29,754 bases of DNA from NCBI GenBank assembly GCA_025201365.1, contig JAIXMF010000156.1:1-29754 (forward strand). The letters are read 5' to 3'. Within the stretch, counting starts at the first letter, position 1. Each line of letters begins with the position of its first letter. The stretch comes from Syncephalis plumigaleata (Eukaryota > Zoopagomycota > Zoopagomycetes > Zoopagales > Piptocephalidaceae). The position numbers were made by a program, and so were the translations under genes. The notes below the pieces were generated by a model, which had not been told where the DNA came from, made no database searches, and was given only the letters and a program-made list of their open reading frames with translations. Shown here piece after piece: positions 1 to 10,925 of the stretch.

Positions 1-1461
1 CGTTGCTTCGTTTCAAGTCAACACACGTGATAATAATAACGATAATGGATAGAGTAAGGAAACCTAGACACCAAGTCAAAGGTAATAGGAATGTTGAAAT
101 ACTAGAAAGTGATATAGAAAAGAAAGGAATGCACTACACACACAGAGAGAGACACGCACACAAACAGAAAGAGAGAGAGAGACAGAAACAGAAAGACGAG
201 TAAAGAAAAAATATCCTTAGCCGTATAGTAGTAGAATTGATCGGAGTCACTTTGTTGATAGATAGAACAATCGATATATGAAAATGATAAGCGATGAGGT
301 ACCTTGGCAAGGGAAAAGATAATATAGAGGGCAATTATTTAATAAACGAGTAAAGCGGGAAAGAAAGATGAATATTAATATGGTCACCAAGAGAACGAAT
401 TGACATGTATGCGCATACACACACGTTACTTTGATGGTTCTATTACTACTGCTACTGCTACTACTACTAGTAGTAGACGAGCACAACTAAACCACCAGTA
501 TACTTGACGTATGCACATCTGTACACACACACACGTATATAAGTAGAGGCAGTAGTAAATGAAATACACGTGTTAGTAAACAAACCAATCAAATGAAACA
601 ATGATATCACTGATACTAATCAATCGAAATATAAAATGATACTGTAATAAAAAGAAAGAATCAATAATGACTCTAATAAATAATGATGATATCGTAGTAT
701 AAGTCAAGACTAGTACTACTAGTAGTTAACTAGAATGAATAGAGAATAGTTGTGTAGTACTTAAGTTGCGCAACTACGAAGAGAAGAAACGGTGTTTGTC
801 GTCGTTGTTGTCGTTAGGATTGTAATCATGAAGGTGTCATCTAATACTTTGACAACTATATACCTTCTCGTATTTAACAGTACTAACCACTCAACGAGAC
901 ACCTTATCCTTATCCCCTTTATTCAATGTGTACATATGCATGTATGAACCGTATAGATATACCCTTTACTTGTTCATATAAGGCATTATCTACATTGCGA
1001 TGCATGCATCTTTCCTGTGGCTACCATTCTTTTACAAATCAACTATAACTTGTTCATTGCCATCAGAATAGGAGTACAGTCCTTTTGTTTGTTTCCTCAA
1101 AGTTGAGGATGTTTGCATTCAAGGAACGGATGATGTGTAAAGATGAAGATAAGGTTAAGGAAAGAATAGAAGAACCAGGAAGAACTTGTCCTCTCTAGAC
1201 TGACAGACAAGTAAAGGCCTTTACATTTCAATTGTATTACTATATGAATGTAGAGGAGATACACTCACTCAATGGCGTATAACTAATTTCGTATATTGAA
1301 TATGAATGATAATTCCCGTGTTATAACATGCATCATTTATTTCATATACACATACATTTGTGACAGAGTATATATATGCTTATAAACGGGAATATGGGGG
1401 TTTTTGTTTCTCAATAATAATGATGATGATAATGGTGGTAATTATAGCAGCAGTATATCCC
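1..1461. other. Intergenic, no supportable gene
   Basis: I see no coding exon in this stretch: open frames are short, low in complexity and match no family I know. It holds a purine/CA-rich simple repeat near 124-199 and two CACGTG E-box cores at 24-29 and 67-72 of the 500 block (567-572), the latter inside the 8-bp palindrome ACACGTGT. The right end is the 3' flank of the cytochrome b5 gene. Confidence 0.6.
124..199. repeat. CA/GA-rich simple repeat
   Basis: The plus strand is almost pure CACACA, then GAGAGA and AGAAACAG motifs, with pyrimidines only in the CA units. It is a composite microsatellite, not coding: it reads open on both strands only because of its low complexity. Confidence 0.7.
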
Positions 1462-2130
1462 TTAAGACAATAGTTTGAAGGCAATATAGCCACCAATAAT
1501 CAATGCTGGTACTAGAATACGAAGAGCACTAAATAGGATAAGGAAAGATACGATTATTACAAATGATAACAGGATACATGGTCATTATAATGACTTACCT
1601 TCCCTCCTCTACGGGTGTACGCTTAGCCGATGGTAATACGTTCTTCTTGGTATCTTTTGAAATGGACTAGTTACAAAGGTAAGTGCCAGCATAGTATATA
1701 GGATACAAATATACAAATAAATAGATATATATATATATATATTAGTACCATTATTTATTCATCTATCTTAGCTTATTAGCTAATAGTAATATCTATTTAC
1801 GTTTGGGTCCAACTCGCCAATAATGTATTTGGCCAATAGTTCACGGGCTTCATCGCTATGGCCTACATCCTCGAATGCTTCTGTGCAGTCTAGACCAGCC
1901 TGCTCCAATAGAACTTCCTCACCACCTGGATGCTACAAGTAGAAAAAGAAGAGTAAGTATATATATGTATAGCGTGGAATAGTTTGCTATTCTATTCACG
2001 TATAATGATAGAGTATATTACTTACATCTTCAACAAACTTGGTGACATCATAGACTTTGCCATGAATAACCATCCACAAATCCTTCTTGTGGTTGTGTTT
2101 GCTAACTTCCTCAAGTGTGATTATTGACAT
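1462..2130 (-). CDS. Cytochrome b5, tail-anchored
   Basis: Small haem protein that passes electrons to desaturases, hydroxylases and P450s on the cytosolic face of the ER. Four exons, complement(join(1462..1528,1599..1666,1801..1932,2026..2130)), give 123 aa. The b5 fold covers residues 1-80. The HPGG motif supplies axial ligand His36, and VGHS supplies His60, the same 24-residue spacing as in animal b5. A polar Lys/Thr linker (about 80-101) leads to one hydrophobic segment at about 103-121 rich in Leu/Ile/Gly, ending LLS: a C-terminal tail anchor. All exon phases close, donors are GTAAG or GTAAAT, and the ATG is the first codon of the haem domain. Reading through the exon 2 donor would give an 85-aa form without anchor, which is less likely. 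It could be the outer mitochondrial membrane isoform; the sequence alone cannot separate the two. Confidence 0.93.
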
Positions 2131-2706
2131 AATGAACGAGTGTAGCGGTAAGGAACAACAATAAAGATATCAGTTCAAACTGGAGGTGTATTGCACGTTT
2201 GACTTGTGTCAACAAACTAGTATGCAATATAAACGGTGAGACCGTAGAGAAGCAAACAAATAGACGAGAAAGAGTAAGAGAGAGAAGAAAGAAAGAAAAG
2301 GCTACATATACACGTATATATACACACGCACATACACATCCATTCATATTCAGCAGGTCTGTATTCGGAATAAAATTACCATTCAACCGACCACTACTGC
2401 AACTACCATCATCATAGTGATAATGCTGAATGTGCTATTCCCATTGGTGGATTAATGCTTAAATGGCATGTCATGATTGGAAGAAAACAAATGGAGATGG
2501 AACGGAAAAAACATGATAGAATCTCACCGTAGATTGGCAAACAAATCCATCAGGTGTCATTATCATCATCCATGAGTAACAAATAGAGGAAATGATGTGA
2601 TTCTAGAAATACTACATAAACACACACACATGTTGTATCTATTAACAACTCTATGCTTATGAGAGAATTATATTTAATAAACTAAAAAGATTTTTAATTC
2701 AATTCT
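2131..2706. other. Intergenic: b5 promoter side and CCT5 3' flank
   Basis: These 576 bases lie upstream of cytochrome b5 and downstream of CCT5, both on the minus strand. They contain purine-rich and CA-rich simple sequence (2270-2340, 2617-2630). I see no further exon or RNA gene. Confidence 0.6.
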
Positions 2707-4946
2707 TTACGCTTCTGGTTGCGTAATAATAACATCATCAATCTTTAGAATCATCTTAACAAGCTGTGTGGCTAACAGGAATTGTTGTCGCTTGGAGATG
2801 AGTGGGTCGAATACGTGTTGCGCGCGCATATCTAGAATATCATACACACATAAGATGCAACAATATAGGATTGATTTAGTTCATATAGATATTGCTTATA
2901 GATACTACTTCACTTACCGTTGGATCCCTTCATTAGACAATCGATACCTAGACGGCTATTGCCCTCCGTGGCCTGTTGCGACTTGACATGAGCCAATGTT
3001 TCAATTGGGGATAGACCACTGTTCTCGGCCAATGCAAGTGGAGTGGCATCGAGTGCGGTGGCAAAGGCACGCATCGCATATTGTTCAATCGATGATACCT
3101 GCCCATTACACATTCATTAGTACAATGACTAACGTTCATTCATTTATTAATCAGCTAACTTACCTTGTCGGCTGCTTGTTCAACAGCTAATGAACAGCTA
3201 ATCTCTGCTGCACCACCACCATACACTACACGGTTGTCACGCACCAAATTGCGTACTACACAGATAGCATCGTGAAGTGATCGTTTGGCCTCATCGATAA
3301 TCTAGCCAGTGAAGATTATTAACAACATCAATTACAGTTTACGTGATGTAACTTACCATTTTGTTACCGCCACGAACGAATACCGTAACTGCGCGTGTGT
3401 TGGCACACTCCTCGATAACAATCATACGATCCTTGGTGGTACCGAATGAAATCTCACGTACAATGCCTGCCTTGCCCAATTTATCCGCTGTCAAATCTTC
3501 GAATCGTGGTACAATACGACCATTGGTAGCAATAGCAATCAACTAGTAGTATCATTTATAAATATATGTATATATATATGTATATCATATTATGTTTAGC
3601 TTACCTCAATCTCTTGACCACCCACCCAACGTACAGCTGGCAATTGATTCTGCATCAACAAATGGTTGGCCTCATCGTCAAAGCCCCATTGACAAATGAC
3701 TAGATTGGCACCGGTATCCTTGACCTTGCTAATCATTTCCTCGAACTTTTGACGTTCATAGTCGCGTAGCTTCTCGTATTCCTCGACATTGTTAATGTCC
3801 AAATGATGCTTGGTCTTTGGTTTAGGTGGCTCGAATGGACATGTAAGAATGGCTAGCTTGGCATCCTTGACCTCACGAGGCATTTGTGGCTGCGAGAAAT
3901 CCTTGTCGATAACGACACCTTGAATAAGCTGTGTATCGCCTAGTGAACCGCCAACTTTGCCATCGACCTTGATCAAGTCGAATTGAACGTCCTTACGTTC
4001 GAGGTCGGCCACCGATAGTACGGCATCTACGGCGATACGTGCAAATTGTTCGTGACACTTTGAAACACTAGTGAAATAGTTAGCAAGCAGAATAAATCAA
4101 TAAACTAGATTTACTTACATCTTACTACCAAGACTGGTCATGGCACACTTGAACAAGTTCTCCGTATTATCCTTGCTAAATGGTACCACATCGGAAATTG
4201 TATTCAAATGTGCCACGGCAATTTGACAGGCACGTTCAAATCCATCAGCAACACGAATAGGATGGATACCACGATCCAATAGTTGTTCCGCTTGTTCCAA
4301 CAATGCACCAGCCAATACTATAGAATGTATGTATATACACAATATGAGTATACATATACATACATCATACATACATACGTATGTAGTCACTTACCAACTA
4401 CACCGGTGGTACCATCGCCAATCTCGTCATCTTGAGACTTGGACAATTGCACCAAGAGTTTGGCTACCTGATGCTCAACCTCCATATCATTTAGAATGGT
4501 GGCGCCATCATTAGTGACGGTAATATCACCATCGGGTGAAATCAATATCTTGTCCAATCCTGTACATCATGCATGTAACACTATAGTTAGTCAATGGATT
4601 CGAGTACACATGTGTCCTATATACACTCTCATCATCATCATCATCATCATCGCAACTATTGCAATATACAGTAGGAAACATACCACGAGGACCCAACGAT
4701 GACTTGATAATATTGGCTACGGTTTTGGCGGCTAGAATATGTGCCTAGACAATAGGTGAGCATCATCACACGACTATTACACGTAGAATCAAGCGCGTCA
4801 AGGCTTAGATCTAACAAACAAACAAACCATACTGTCTTTCATCTTACTTTTTGCGCATCTAGTCCCGTTACTCGCAGCTTCTTGTCTTGTTCACGAACAA
4901 TGATGAACGGACGACCATACTCATCGGTAGCGTAGACAGCATCCAT
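2707..4946 (-). CDS. CCT5: T-complex protein 1 subunit epsilon (CCT5)
   Basis: One of eight subunits of the cytosolic chaperonin TRiC/CCT, which folds actin, tubulin and WD-repeat proteins using ATP. Nine exons: complement(join(2707..2831,2918..3098,3164..3301,3357..3542,3605..4067,4119..4317,4395..4559,4684..4744,4848..4946)), 538 aa against 541 in human. ATP-site motifs: TNDGATIL at 69-76 and GDGTTG at 101-106; the conserved GGGAAE lies at 419-424. Subunit identity comes from runs typical of epsilon, such as [26 protein letters not shown] and VRWVGG, which other CCT subunits lack. All nine exons join in phase. Intron 2 carries a (TCA)n repeat. The start is the ATG opening the short N-terminal arm ([11 protein letters not shown]), in line with relatives. 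The C-terminus ends in Glu-Ala rather than a Gly-rich tail. Confidence 0.97.
4629..4650. repeat. (TCA)n microsatellite in CCT5 intron 2
   Basis: About seven uninterrupted TCA units (ATC on the other register) sit inside the second CCT5 intron (4560-4683), so length change here should not alter the protein. Confidence 0.8.
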
Positions 4947-5286
4947 GATGTACAAAATAAGAAGAGATCAGCGAATATATAAAAGATAAGTATATAGTAG
5001 GGATCGCAACAAAAGCAAGTTAAAGCGTGAAAAATGATGACGCTGATCCATCGCCACACTTTCTCGCCTTGTTTAATACGCCAATGATGACCACGATGAT
5101 GATAATGGATTGTGATTTCACAGTTAATCAATAAAATGTTAAAACTATGTAAAATCAATGGTGCTCGCTCCTCATATACTTTTTTTACGTGATTGTATAC
5201 AAAGATGCCAGCCATTACTATTACTATTACTATTATACTATGGATAGGCAATACATAATTTTATTATAGATGTTATAGTAGATGAT
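4947..5286. other. Intergenic between RPA12 and CCT5
   Basis: Upstream region of CCT5 and 3' flank of RPA12, both on the minus strand. It has short trinucleotide runs (GATGATGA near 5092-5105 and TTACTA near 5216-5234). An open frame crosses it on the minus strand, but it has no family resemblance and its composition is that of spacer DNA. Confidence 0.5.
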
Positions 5287-5886
5287 CTAGCTGTTGACAG
5301 AAAACTTGTACCTATAATAAATGAGCAATAAACATGTACAGAATGTAAATAGACATGTTCTTACAATAAACGCAACTATCATTGACATACCCGCATTTAA
5401 CGCAATTGTAGAAAATGGTCTGACCTTCATCGGCTGAACGTAACTGCATCGTATGGAAGGACATTTCGGGTGCACCACATTTTGGACACTTCTCTTTGAT
5501 CTAGTAAGAGGAAGAGCAATGAATAGGATGTCGATTTGTATACGATAAGCATTGATACTTACCGTGGCAGCTGTTTCGCGTTTCTTCGTTTGTTGCACCA
5601 ACATACGCTTTAACTTGAGCGGCGAGTTGAATGCATTTTCTGCACTTTTCGTCACTACCTCAAACGACTCGAATACTATGTGATATGCGTGTTAGTCGAT
5701 TGTTGGCTACTCGCTTTTCGCTAACATTGACTTACACTGAGCAGACTGGGAATCACCACATTGATTGCATACAATTACGGATTGTTCCGCAATGGCATCT
5801 AATAGATTGCCGCAAGAGGGACAAAAGAAAAGCGAGCCATATTGATGGCGGTTCTGGAATCCGTAAGATTCAAACGACTGTGCCAT
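5287..5886 (-). CDS. RPA12: DNA-directed RNA polymerase I subunit RPA12
   Basis: Small Pol I subunit needed for RNA cleavage and proofreading during rRNA synthesis in the nucleolus. Four exons, complement(join(5287..5311,5391..5500,5563..5675,5736..5886)), give 132 aa (yeast 125, human 126). The N-terminal zinc ribbon has C22/C25 and C40/C43 within [11 protein letters not shown]. The C-terminal TFIIS-like ribbon has C93/C96 and C121/C124, with the hairpin RSADEG at 109-114 carrying the acidic pair D112-E113 that enters the polymerase funnel. The N-terminal ribbon motif and the overall length fit RPA12 better than RPB9, RPC11 or TFIIS. The last coding exon is only 25 nt (YKFSVNS). The gene is the third in a minus-strand run with CCT5 and cytochrome b5; a second Pol I subunit, RPC40, lies 11 kb away. 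Confidence 0.94.
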
Positions 5887-6240
5887 ATTGATGCTGAAGT
5901 AACGTTGTAAAGAAATAAGAATAGAAAAGCGTTTTATGAGTATGAAAAAAAAAGAAAAAAAGGCAAGCTATACTATTAATATTCTCCCGTATGTTGTCAA
6001 CGTTCATATTACGACACACCAAGTGGACTGCCTGCTTTATTACTCATACCTACTAACTAACATTTGACCTTTATCATAAATTAACAGATGACAATGCTTT
6101 ATACAGGCATACTTAGAATATTACGCGTGGAATTATCGACTAAGCAAGTATAAATATAGAGTCGTTAAAGTATTATCATGTTAATGAAAAATTAAAAATA
6201 TAATAAGGACTCGATATACAGCGTATGACTATGGAATATG
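5887..6240. other. Intergenic, RPA12 upstream region
   Basis: Promoter-side DNA of RPA12. I searched here for the missing first RRM of the PUF60 copy that begins at 6241 and found none. A short A-rich run (5945-5961) is the only notable composition. Confidence 0.5.
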
Positions 6241-7283
6241 CGAGTATTTGTAATGTGCATCCGCTTTATTTAGTATGGTATAGTTGACACTGTAAACTAT
6301 CATTGAAGCATTTGGTAAAATCGAGTATTGCATTCTTGTTGTAAGCATATATGCATACGTGATCATTCCATTCACTAGGTTGCTAGCCATTAAATTGTTA
6401 ATAACATTAGTCGAATATGATTACAAGACAACACATGACTTACGGGTAAGATGATAGCAGAAGACACGTATATAAATCCATCTAATAAATTGCACTAGAT
6501 TTATTGATTTTGTATCGAATGAGGTAATACCGGTGACCATAACAGCAATGAATGTATTCGAACTAGGTGGCAATAATCTCCATGTTATTACAGCGATGAT
6601 ACCTGGCACATTGATCGAAGGCATGAAGGCATTAAAAGGATTGGCACCACATCAAGCATCATCTGCTACGATAGCCAGTACTGCTACTACGAGTACTATG
6701 CTCAAAAGTAGTATACACATACATACATACATACATACATACATACATACATACATACGTAGCAATACCTTGACAGGACAATCCATGCCAATACCACCGG
6801 TGGAACCATTGAATAGCGTATTGGATGAAGAACACATCAGCATTAAAGGAAGTCAGCGTTGCGCGGTAATGCAGAAACTCGCACAGAGTGAAGAGGTAGG
6901 CAACGCGTATGTACTGGTATATCGAGTAACATTGCTGGTGTAGGCAGCTCGTGTTGCACATGATCGTGCACAAAAGAACGACAACACGACAACTACTGTG
7001 GTGCGTATTGCTAATGCAGTCACTGCCGGTGAAGCGGATGATGCACTAAGCGAAGAGCTCGAGGAGGAGTGTCGTCGCTTTTGATGTCGTAACTCGTATT
7101 CATATTGAAGTAGACGACGATACCACTGGTGCCGCCTATATATTCGTGCAGTTTGATGACGTGTCTGATGCACAACAAGCGATGAAGATGCTCCATGGCC
7201 GCTGGTTCAGTGGACGACAGTTGACGGCCGACTTTTACAACCAGAATGCGTTTATTCGATGCAATTACCGATTAGCTATGTAG
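6241..7283 (+). pseudogene. Broken, 5'-truncated PUF60 splicing-factor copy
   Basis: PUF60 is a poly(U)-binding factor that helps U2AF at 3' splice sites. The order of family segments survives: RVFV and VHP (start of RRM2, 6241-6263), EAFGKIEYCILV (6305-6340), RQHMTYG (in 6411-6445) joined by an intron to FIDF...ELGGNNLHV (RRM2 end), a linker, EEHISIKG, then the U2AF-homology domain ending in GRWFSGRQL (about 7197-7223). Lesions: RRM1 and the N-terminus are absent; the frame between RVFV and EAFGKI is broken and crosses a TAA; and in the last domain the frame breaks at 7080-7083 (TTT TGA), with the conserved sequence resuming at 7083 in another frame. The two preserved introns (6446-6494, about 6896-6943) show it derives from genomic copying rather than reverse transcription. 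A sequencing error could explain one break but not all. Confidence 0.8.
6717..6758 (+). repeat. (ACAT)n microsatellite
   Basis: Ten or so uninterrupted ACAT units within the linker of the PUF60 relic. It may be a short intron (GTATAC at 6711 to TAG at 6762) or an expansion after the gene died. It reads as Tyr-Ile-His-Thr in the surviving frame. Confidence 0.85.
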
Positions 7284-7856
7284 ACATCAAGGAATAATAA
7301 AGTGAATATCTCAATCTGGTACATTCATACGACATATGTTGCCACGATGTGTAGCCGACCAAGTAGTCCATAGAATGATGCATCACTAAACATTACCTAC
7401 AATGAAGTGTCAATTACAATGTGGTATACCTTTACAACTGGTGATACACTACTAGTATATGATGTGCTATATGTCGTAGTAGCTGATCGATATGTACTAA
7501 CCTATTGAATGATGATGGATTTGATGATAAGCTAATGTCTAATAAAAAGTATTAGTAGTGTGATATGAGTGCATTGTACTTACTTGAATCGTTTGCTTTT
7601 TAGATATGACCAAATGTAAACACGCTTAGACAAGTGTATACAGGAGATTATGAATATTTATTGACAGAAAAAGCAAAACAAACATATTTGATACAGTTGG
7701 CCATACATGGCGCATATTGAATGGAAATAGGAAAAGTGTGGCAACGGCCACATTGTTGGTATAACCCGATAGTAGTAGTAGTAGTAATAATAAAAACCTA
7801 ATAGTAATGTTAGTTGTTGTATTAGTAGTGTATATTAGTGTTGACTTACCTTATTA
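7284..7856. other. Intergenic, no supportable gene
   Basis: AT-rich spacer between the 3' end of the PUF60 relic and the 3' end of the next minus-strand gene, which converge here. Short GTA/TAG runs occur near 7770-7790. The GTAAG at about 7847-7851 on the minus strand, just after the stop of the next gene, could be a donor of a 3' UTR intron. Confidence 0.5.
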
Positions 7857-8627
7857 TTATTCATCGCGTATCACACAACGCACGCGACGATCATGCTTGC
7901 GTTGTGGTTCGTCCGTGTCGGTAGGGTCGACCGACACAGACTTGGAGGGAGAGGGAGTGGTAGGTGAAATGGGAGGAGAAGGAAGATGAGGGCGGGAGTT
8001 GCGGGAGTTGCGGCGAGAGCGGAGAGGAGGACGGCTGGGTCGAGCCGTGGTGTTAGGTTTAAAGATGATTGTCAATGGAGCGACGTCCCGTTGGTATTGG
8101 ACGTCTTCCATTGGCGTTGGTGTGTTATTGGAGGAGGAGGAGGAGTGGTAGTGGCGGATGAAGCAGAAGTCGGGGAGAGGAGAGGGATTTGGGATGTAGA
8201 AGGGATCGATAGGAGGGAGAGAGGTAGTGGAGAGAGCAGGGGGAGGCGTAGCGCCAATGCGGCTTAGCCGCTCGCGATTCCACTGGCGCCAGAGCTTCTT
8301 GCGCTCGATAGCACGTTGTTTGATGCGCTCTAGGATGCTATCCTTGCGCTTACGCTCGAAATGACGAGCTTTTTTATGCACCGAAGTGCTTTTTAGTTTT
8401 AGCTCAATTTCGGAGTAGGATCGCTTACGAACGATCATGGAAGCGGACGTGGCTTGCGAGTTATAAAATGGGCGTAAGCCCACCATACCACACTAAGTGT
8501 GACGTATTAGTAACGCATTTCAACTGCTAGTGCCATAATCACTTACCGTGACGTGTGGTGGCACAATGTTATTGCCCTGTGCACCGTGCACAGATGGCAT
8601 AAAGATGGATTGGTAAGCTGAAAACAT
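7857..8627 (-). CDS. Hypothetical basic Ser/Pro-rich protein
   Basis: I do not recognise this protein. Two exons, complement(join(7857..8492,8547..8627)), give 238 aa from ATG at 8627; the intron has a GTAAGT donor and TTAG acceptor and the phase closes. Residues 1-45 are mixed and uncharged. About 46-100 is a Lys/Arg/Glu-rich stretch that should form a charged helix (KKARHFERKRKDSILERIK and WRQWNRERL), with possible nuclear localisation signals. About 100-215 is low complexity: Pro/Ser/Thr runs, poly-Ser, and SRPPLRSRRNSRNSRP. It ends in a basic RKHDRRVRCVIRDE. No signal peptide or membrane segment is seen. Local GC is clearly higher than its surroundings. It sits alone between two pseudogenes, so it may be a lineage-specific gene or a captured fragment. 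Function unknown. Confidence 0.6.
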
Positions 8628-9113
8628 ACTGCAGATGAACACAGGTAGATGCAGATGGATGCTTGTACTATCAATTAATTAGAACAGCGTGAGTAACATA
8701 GAACAAGTATGCAGTGGGGAGGAGCACATACGGAGCACGTACAATAGAAAGTATTCGAGAAGAGCGCTTGCAGTGCAAATAGCATAGTCATGCACACGAG
8801 ACTACTACACACGAGAGAACATACAACGGGTAGAACAGAGACGAATACGTACAAACAACATACAAGAGAGATACAGCAGCAACATAATCAACAATATACT
8901 TACCAGTTATGGTTTAGTAAGCTACAAGAAAACAAACAGCGTTTAAAGTTCAAGTGAATAGCTTTTAGTGAGTGCTTTTTAGTGTTGAAAGAAAGAAAGA
9001 AATGAATGAGTTGATGATGTGACATTATTTAGTGCGCGTCCTTTTTATACCACACACTAAATAAGCAGACAAAATTGCTTGCACATTCCATTACAGCGTA
9101 AACACAGATTTTA
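8628..9113. other. Intergenic upstream of the hypothetical gene
   Basis: Likely promoter and 5' leader of the minus-strand hypothetical gene. It is rich in short ACA-type motifs (GTACAA, CATACA) and has one GAAAGAAAGAAA run at 8989-9001. I find no exon or structured RNA in it. Confidence 0.45.
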
Positions 9114-9480
9114 TTATGATGTACTCGCTATGATATTCTTGCCAACGCTTTTACGCAATAAACATCCATCTTTACAATAACTATATGCTGATTCTTCGAG
9201 CAACTGCTGTTCTACATTGATGCAAATGGTGTATATCATAGATGAATCTATACTAGATGAATAGCCTTGCTGGGTTTGACGACGACTGAAACGGTTAGTC
9301 CACCCACTGACCGAGAATAACATGCGACTTCATTATAATTACCGAATACTTGCTGCGGTATGTCAGCCATGTGATATGCCCAGTTTAATTTACCGATTGA
9401 GACGACGACTGTCCATACTCATATAGAAATACCATCAATGGTAATAATCGAGTGTTCGCTATGTTGGCAGTAATTAATGT
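9114..9480 (-). other. Unassigned open frames, possible relic exons
   Basis: Two stretches of the minus strand look more protein-like than the spacer around them. One (about 9400-9480) reads as a hydrophobic helix-like run with TANIANTRLLPLMVFLYEYG and ends at a GTAAAT donor-like site. The other (9114-9323) encodes 69 aa with a moderate mix of residues, including EQQLLEESAYSYCKDGCLLR, and ends at a stop. I could not join them into one phase-consistent gene or assign a family. They may be the last exons of another decayed gene or chance frames. Confidence 0.2.
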
Positions 9481-9556
9481 AGCGTAGATTGCATAATAGT
9501 AGTATCGCGTGTATCAATATCTATCATTGATCATACCATATGGATGTTTATAAACT

Positions 9557-9588
9557 GATGATGATGATGATGATAATGATGATGATGG
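9557..9588. repeat. (GAT)n simple repeat
   Basis: Interrupted GAT/GATAAT trinucleotide run of about 32 bases in non-coding DNA. The bases from here to 9790 contain no gene I can support. Confidence 0.7.
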
Positions 9589-9790
9589 TATCATTAGTAG
9601 TAATAGTTGCTAGCTGATCAGTCTATTCCATTCAACTAATAGTAAATATCGTACACGAGTACTATATGATAAAGTAACAATTTATAATGGGTATGTGTCT
9701 GGCAACTTGGTTCTATGTGTTCAGGATGATCAAATGAATCAGGTCGTTATTCACTAGACTTGCTAGCACACCATCAATGGAATGTTGCTA

Positions 9791-10925
9791 TTAGTTACAT
9801 GAATGCATAGCAGTGTCAATGATGTGTCCCTTGTTATTGTTCACAACAAGTTGGCATCGATTGCATAGCCATTCCGGTTGATCAGATCGATAGCTCCAAC
9901 ATCTAGGACATTTATGTCGTGCCGATAAACGTAGGATCATTTGACCAGATGCACCGTTCATAGTGTCTATTACGTTGTCGATCAATAATCATTATCACGG
10001 CACATTCATACTGCATACTTCATACTTACTTGGTAATGATATCGTTTCACTAATAAGGACACTGTCATTTCTCGTGCTTAATGTCGACTGTGCAGCAATA
10101 TTAACCGATGCACATAAGAACAGTTCAGGTAGTTGTGATGCTAATGAGTATTGCTTAATAAAATATATACAACCAATATCACTATCGCTATTGTTATTAT
10201 TGTCGTCTTACCGTATTTCTGTAGTAATTGACCTAGTGGAGACATTGCACTGTCTCCTAGTTCTAGTGTCAGATCGATTTACTCGCTTGTCTTGATTCCC
10301 CTGTCAGCCAATGAGATTTGTAAATAAATCATTTGGTATACTGCATATAGCACTTACTTGACCTGTCGCACCTTCTCGACTAGCTGGTAGTACTGACTAC
10401 GAAGGTGTCGTAGCACTGTCCAGTCCTGCTCCAAAACAATATTATGCCAACGACCATCCTATTCATTGCCAATGCTCGAGTGTTAGACCACACATAGCTC
10501 AGTGATTGCAAGTGTTTACCAGAGATATCCATCCCAACTGCAATACGCTGTCAAGTGGTGTCGACCAAGTTGACGAGGAGAAAAGCTGAATCTCCTCGGC
10601 TAAATGACAAGTAGTTGGTGCGAGTGCGCGTGTGTACATCTCAATTATCTATGCGGTATTCCTTGCTTAGCTACAGTTGCATACCAAGTATCAATGGCTT
10701 CTTACGCGGTATACGGCAGTCTGTGCTGATATTCGTGCCAACGATAATTTGTCGCCAACGTAAAGCCGCTCCTTGATAGATTCAAAGTAGAATGCCGATA
10801 GTTGTGCGTTGGTAGAGCGATTCAATTCTTGAATAACTACAATAAACAAGGCAAGTATTAGTTCTACCGTTGCATATGCTATTCACACTTCTTATCGACA
10901 TACCTTTATTGAACAAGAATACTTG
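9791..10925 (-). pseudogene. C-terminal relic of isoleucyl-tRNA synthetase
   Basis: Bacterial/mitochondrial-type IleRS charges tRNA-Ile. Seven exon-like blocks, complement(9791..9966,10030..10140,10212..10300,10358..10458,10520..10648,10706..10836,10904..10925), join in phase to about 253 codons. They show the anticodon-binding region (FNKVIQELN, LSAFYFESIKERLY, RALAP...HLAEEI) and the C-terminal zinc finger, CPRCW then CNRC about 15 residues later, which is diagnostic of this family. Lesions: an in-frame TAA at 10279-10281 before IDLTLE; a degraded stretch upstream of 10925 with two more stops in the same frame; and no trace of the catalytic Rossmann domain, HIGH or KMSKS, in the next 600 bases before retroelement DNA starts. 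A further weak fragment may reach about 11040. A working copy should exist elsewhere in the genome. Confidence 0.78.

Noticed and set aside
4868-5251. 127-aa minus-strand frame with hydrophobic segments
   Set aside because: It crosses the first CCT5 exon in another frame and the CCT5 upstream spacer; no family match.
7986-8267. Gly/Arg/Val-rich 93-aa plus-strand frame
   Set aside because: Antisense shadow of the Ser/Pro-rich part of the minus-strand gene; its composition is the complement of Pro and Ser codons.
10265-10284. A 20-nt intron (GTAAAT...CTAG) that would remove the TAA in the IleRS relic
   Set aside because: Far shorter than any other intron here, and its removal would break the frame of IDLTLE.
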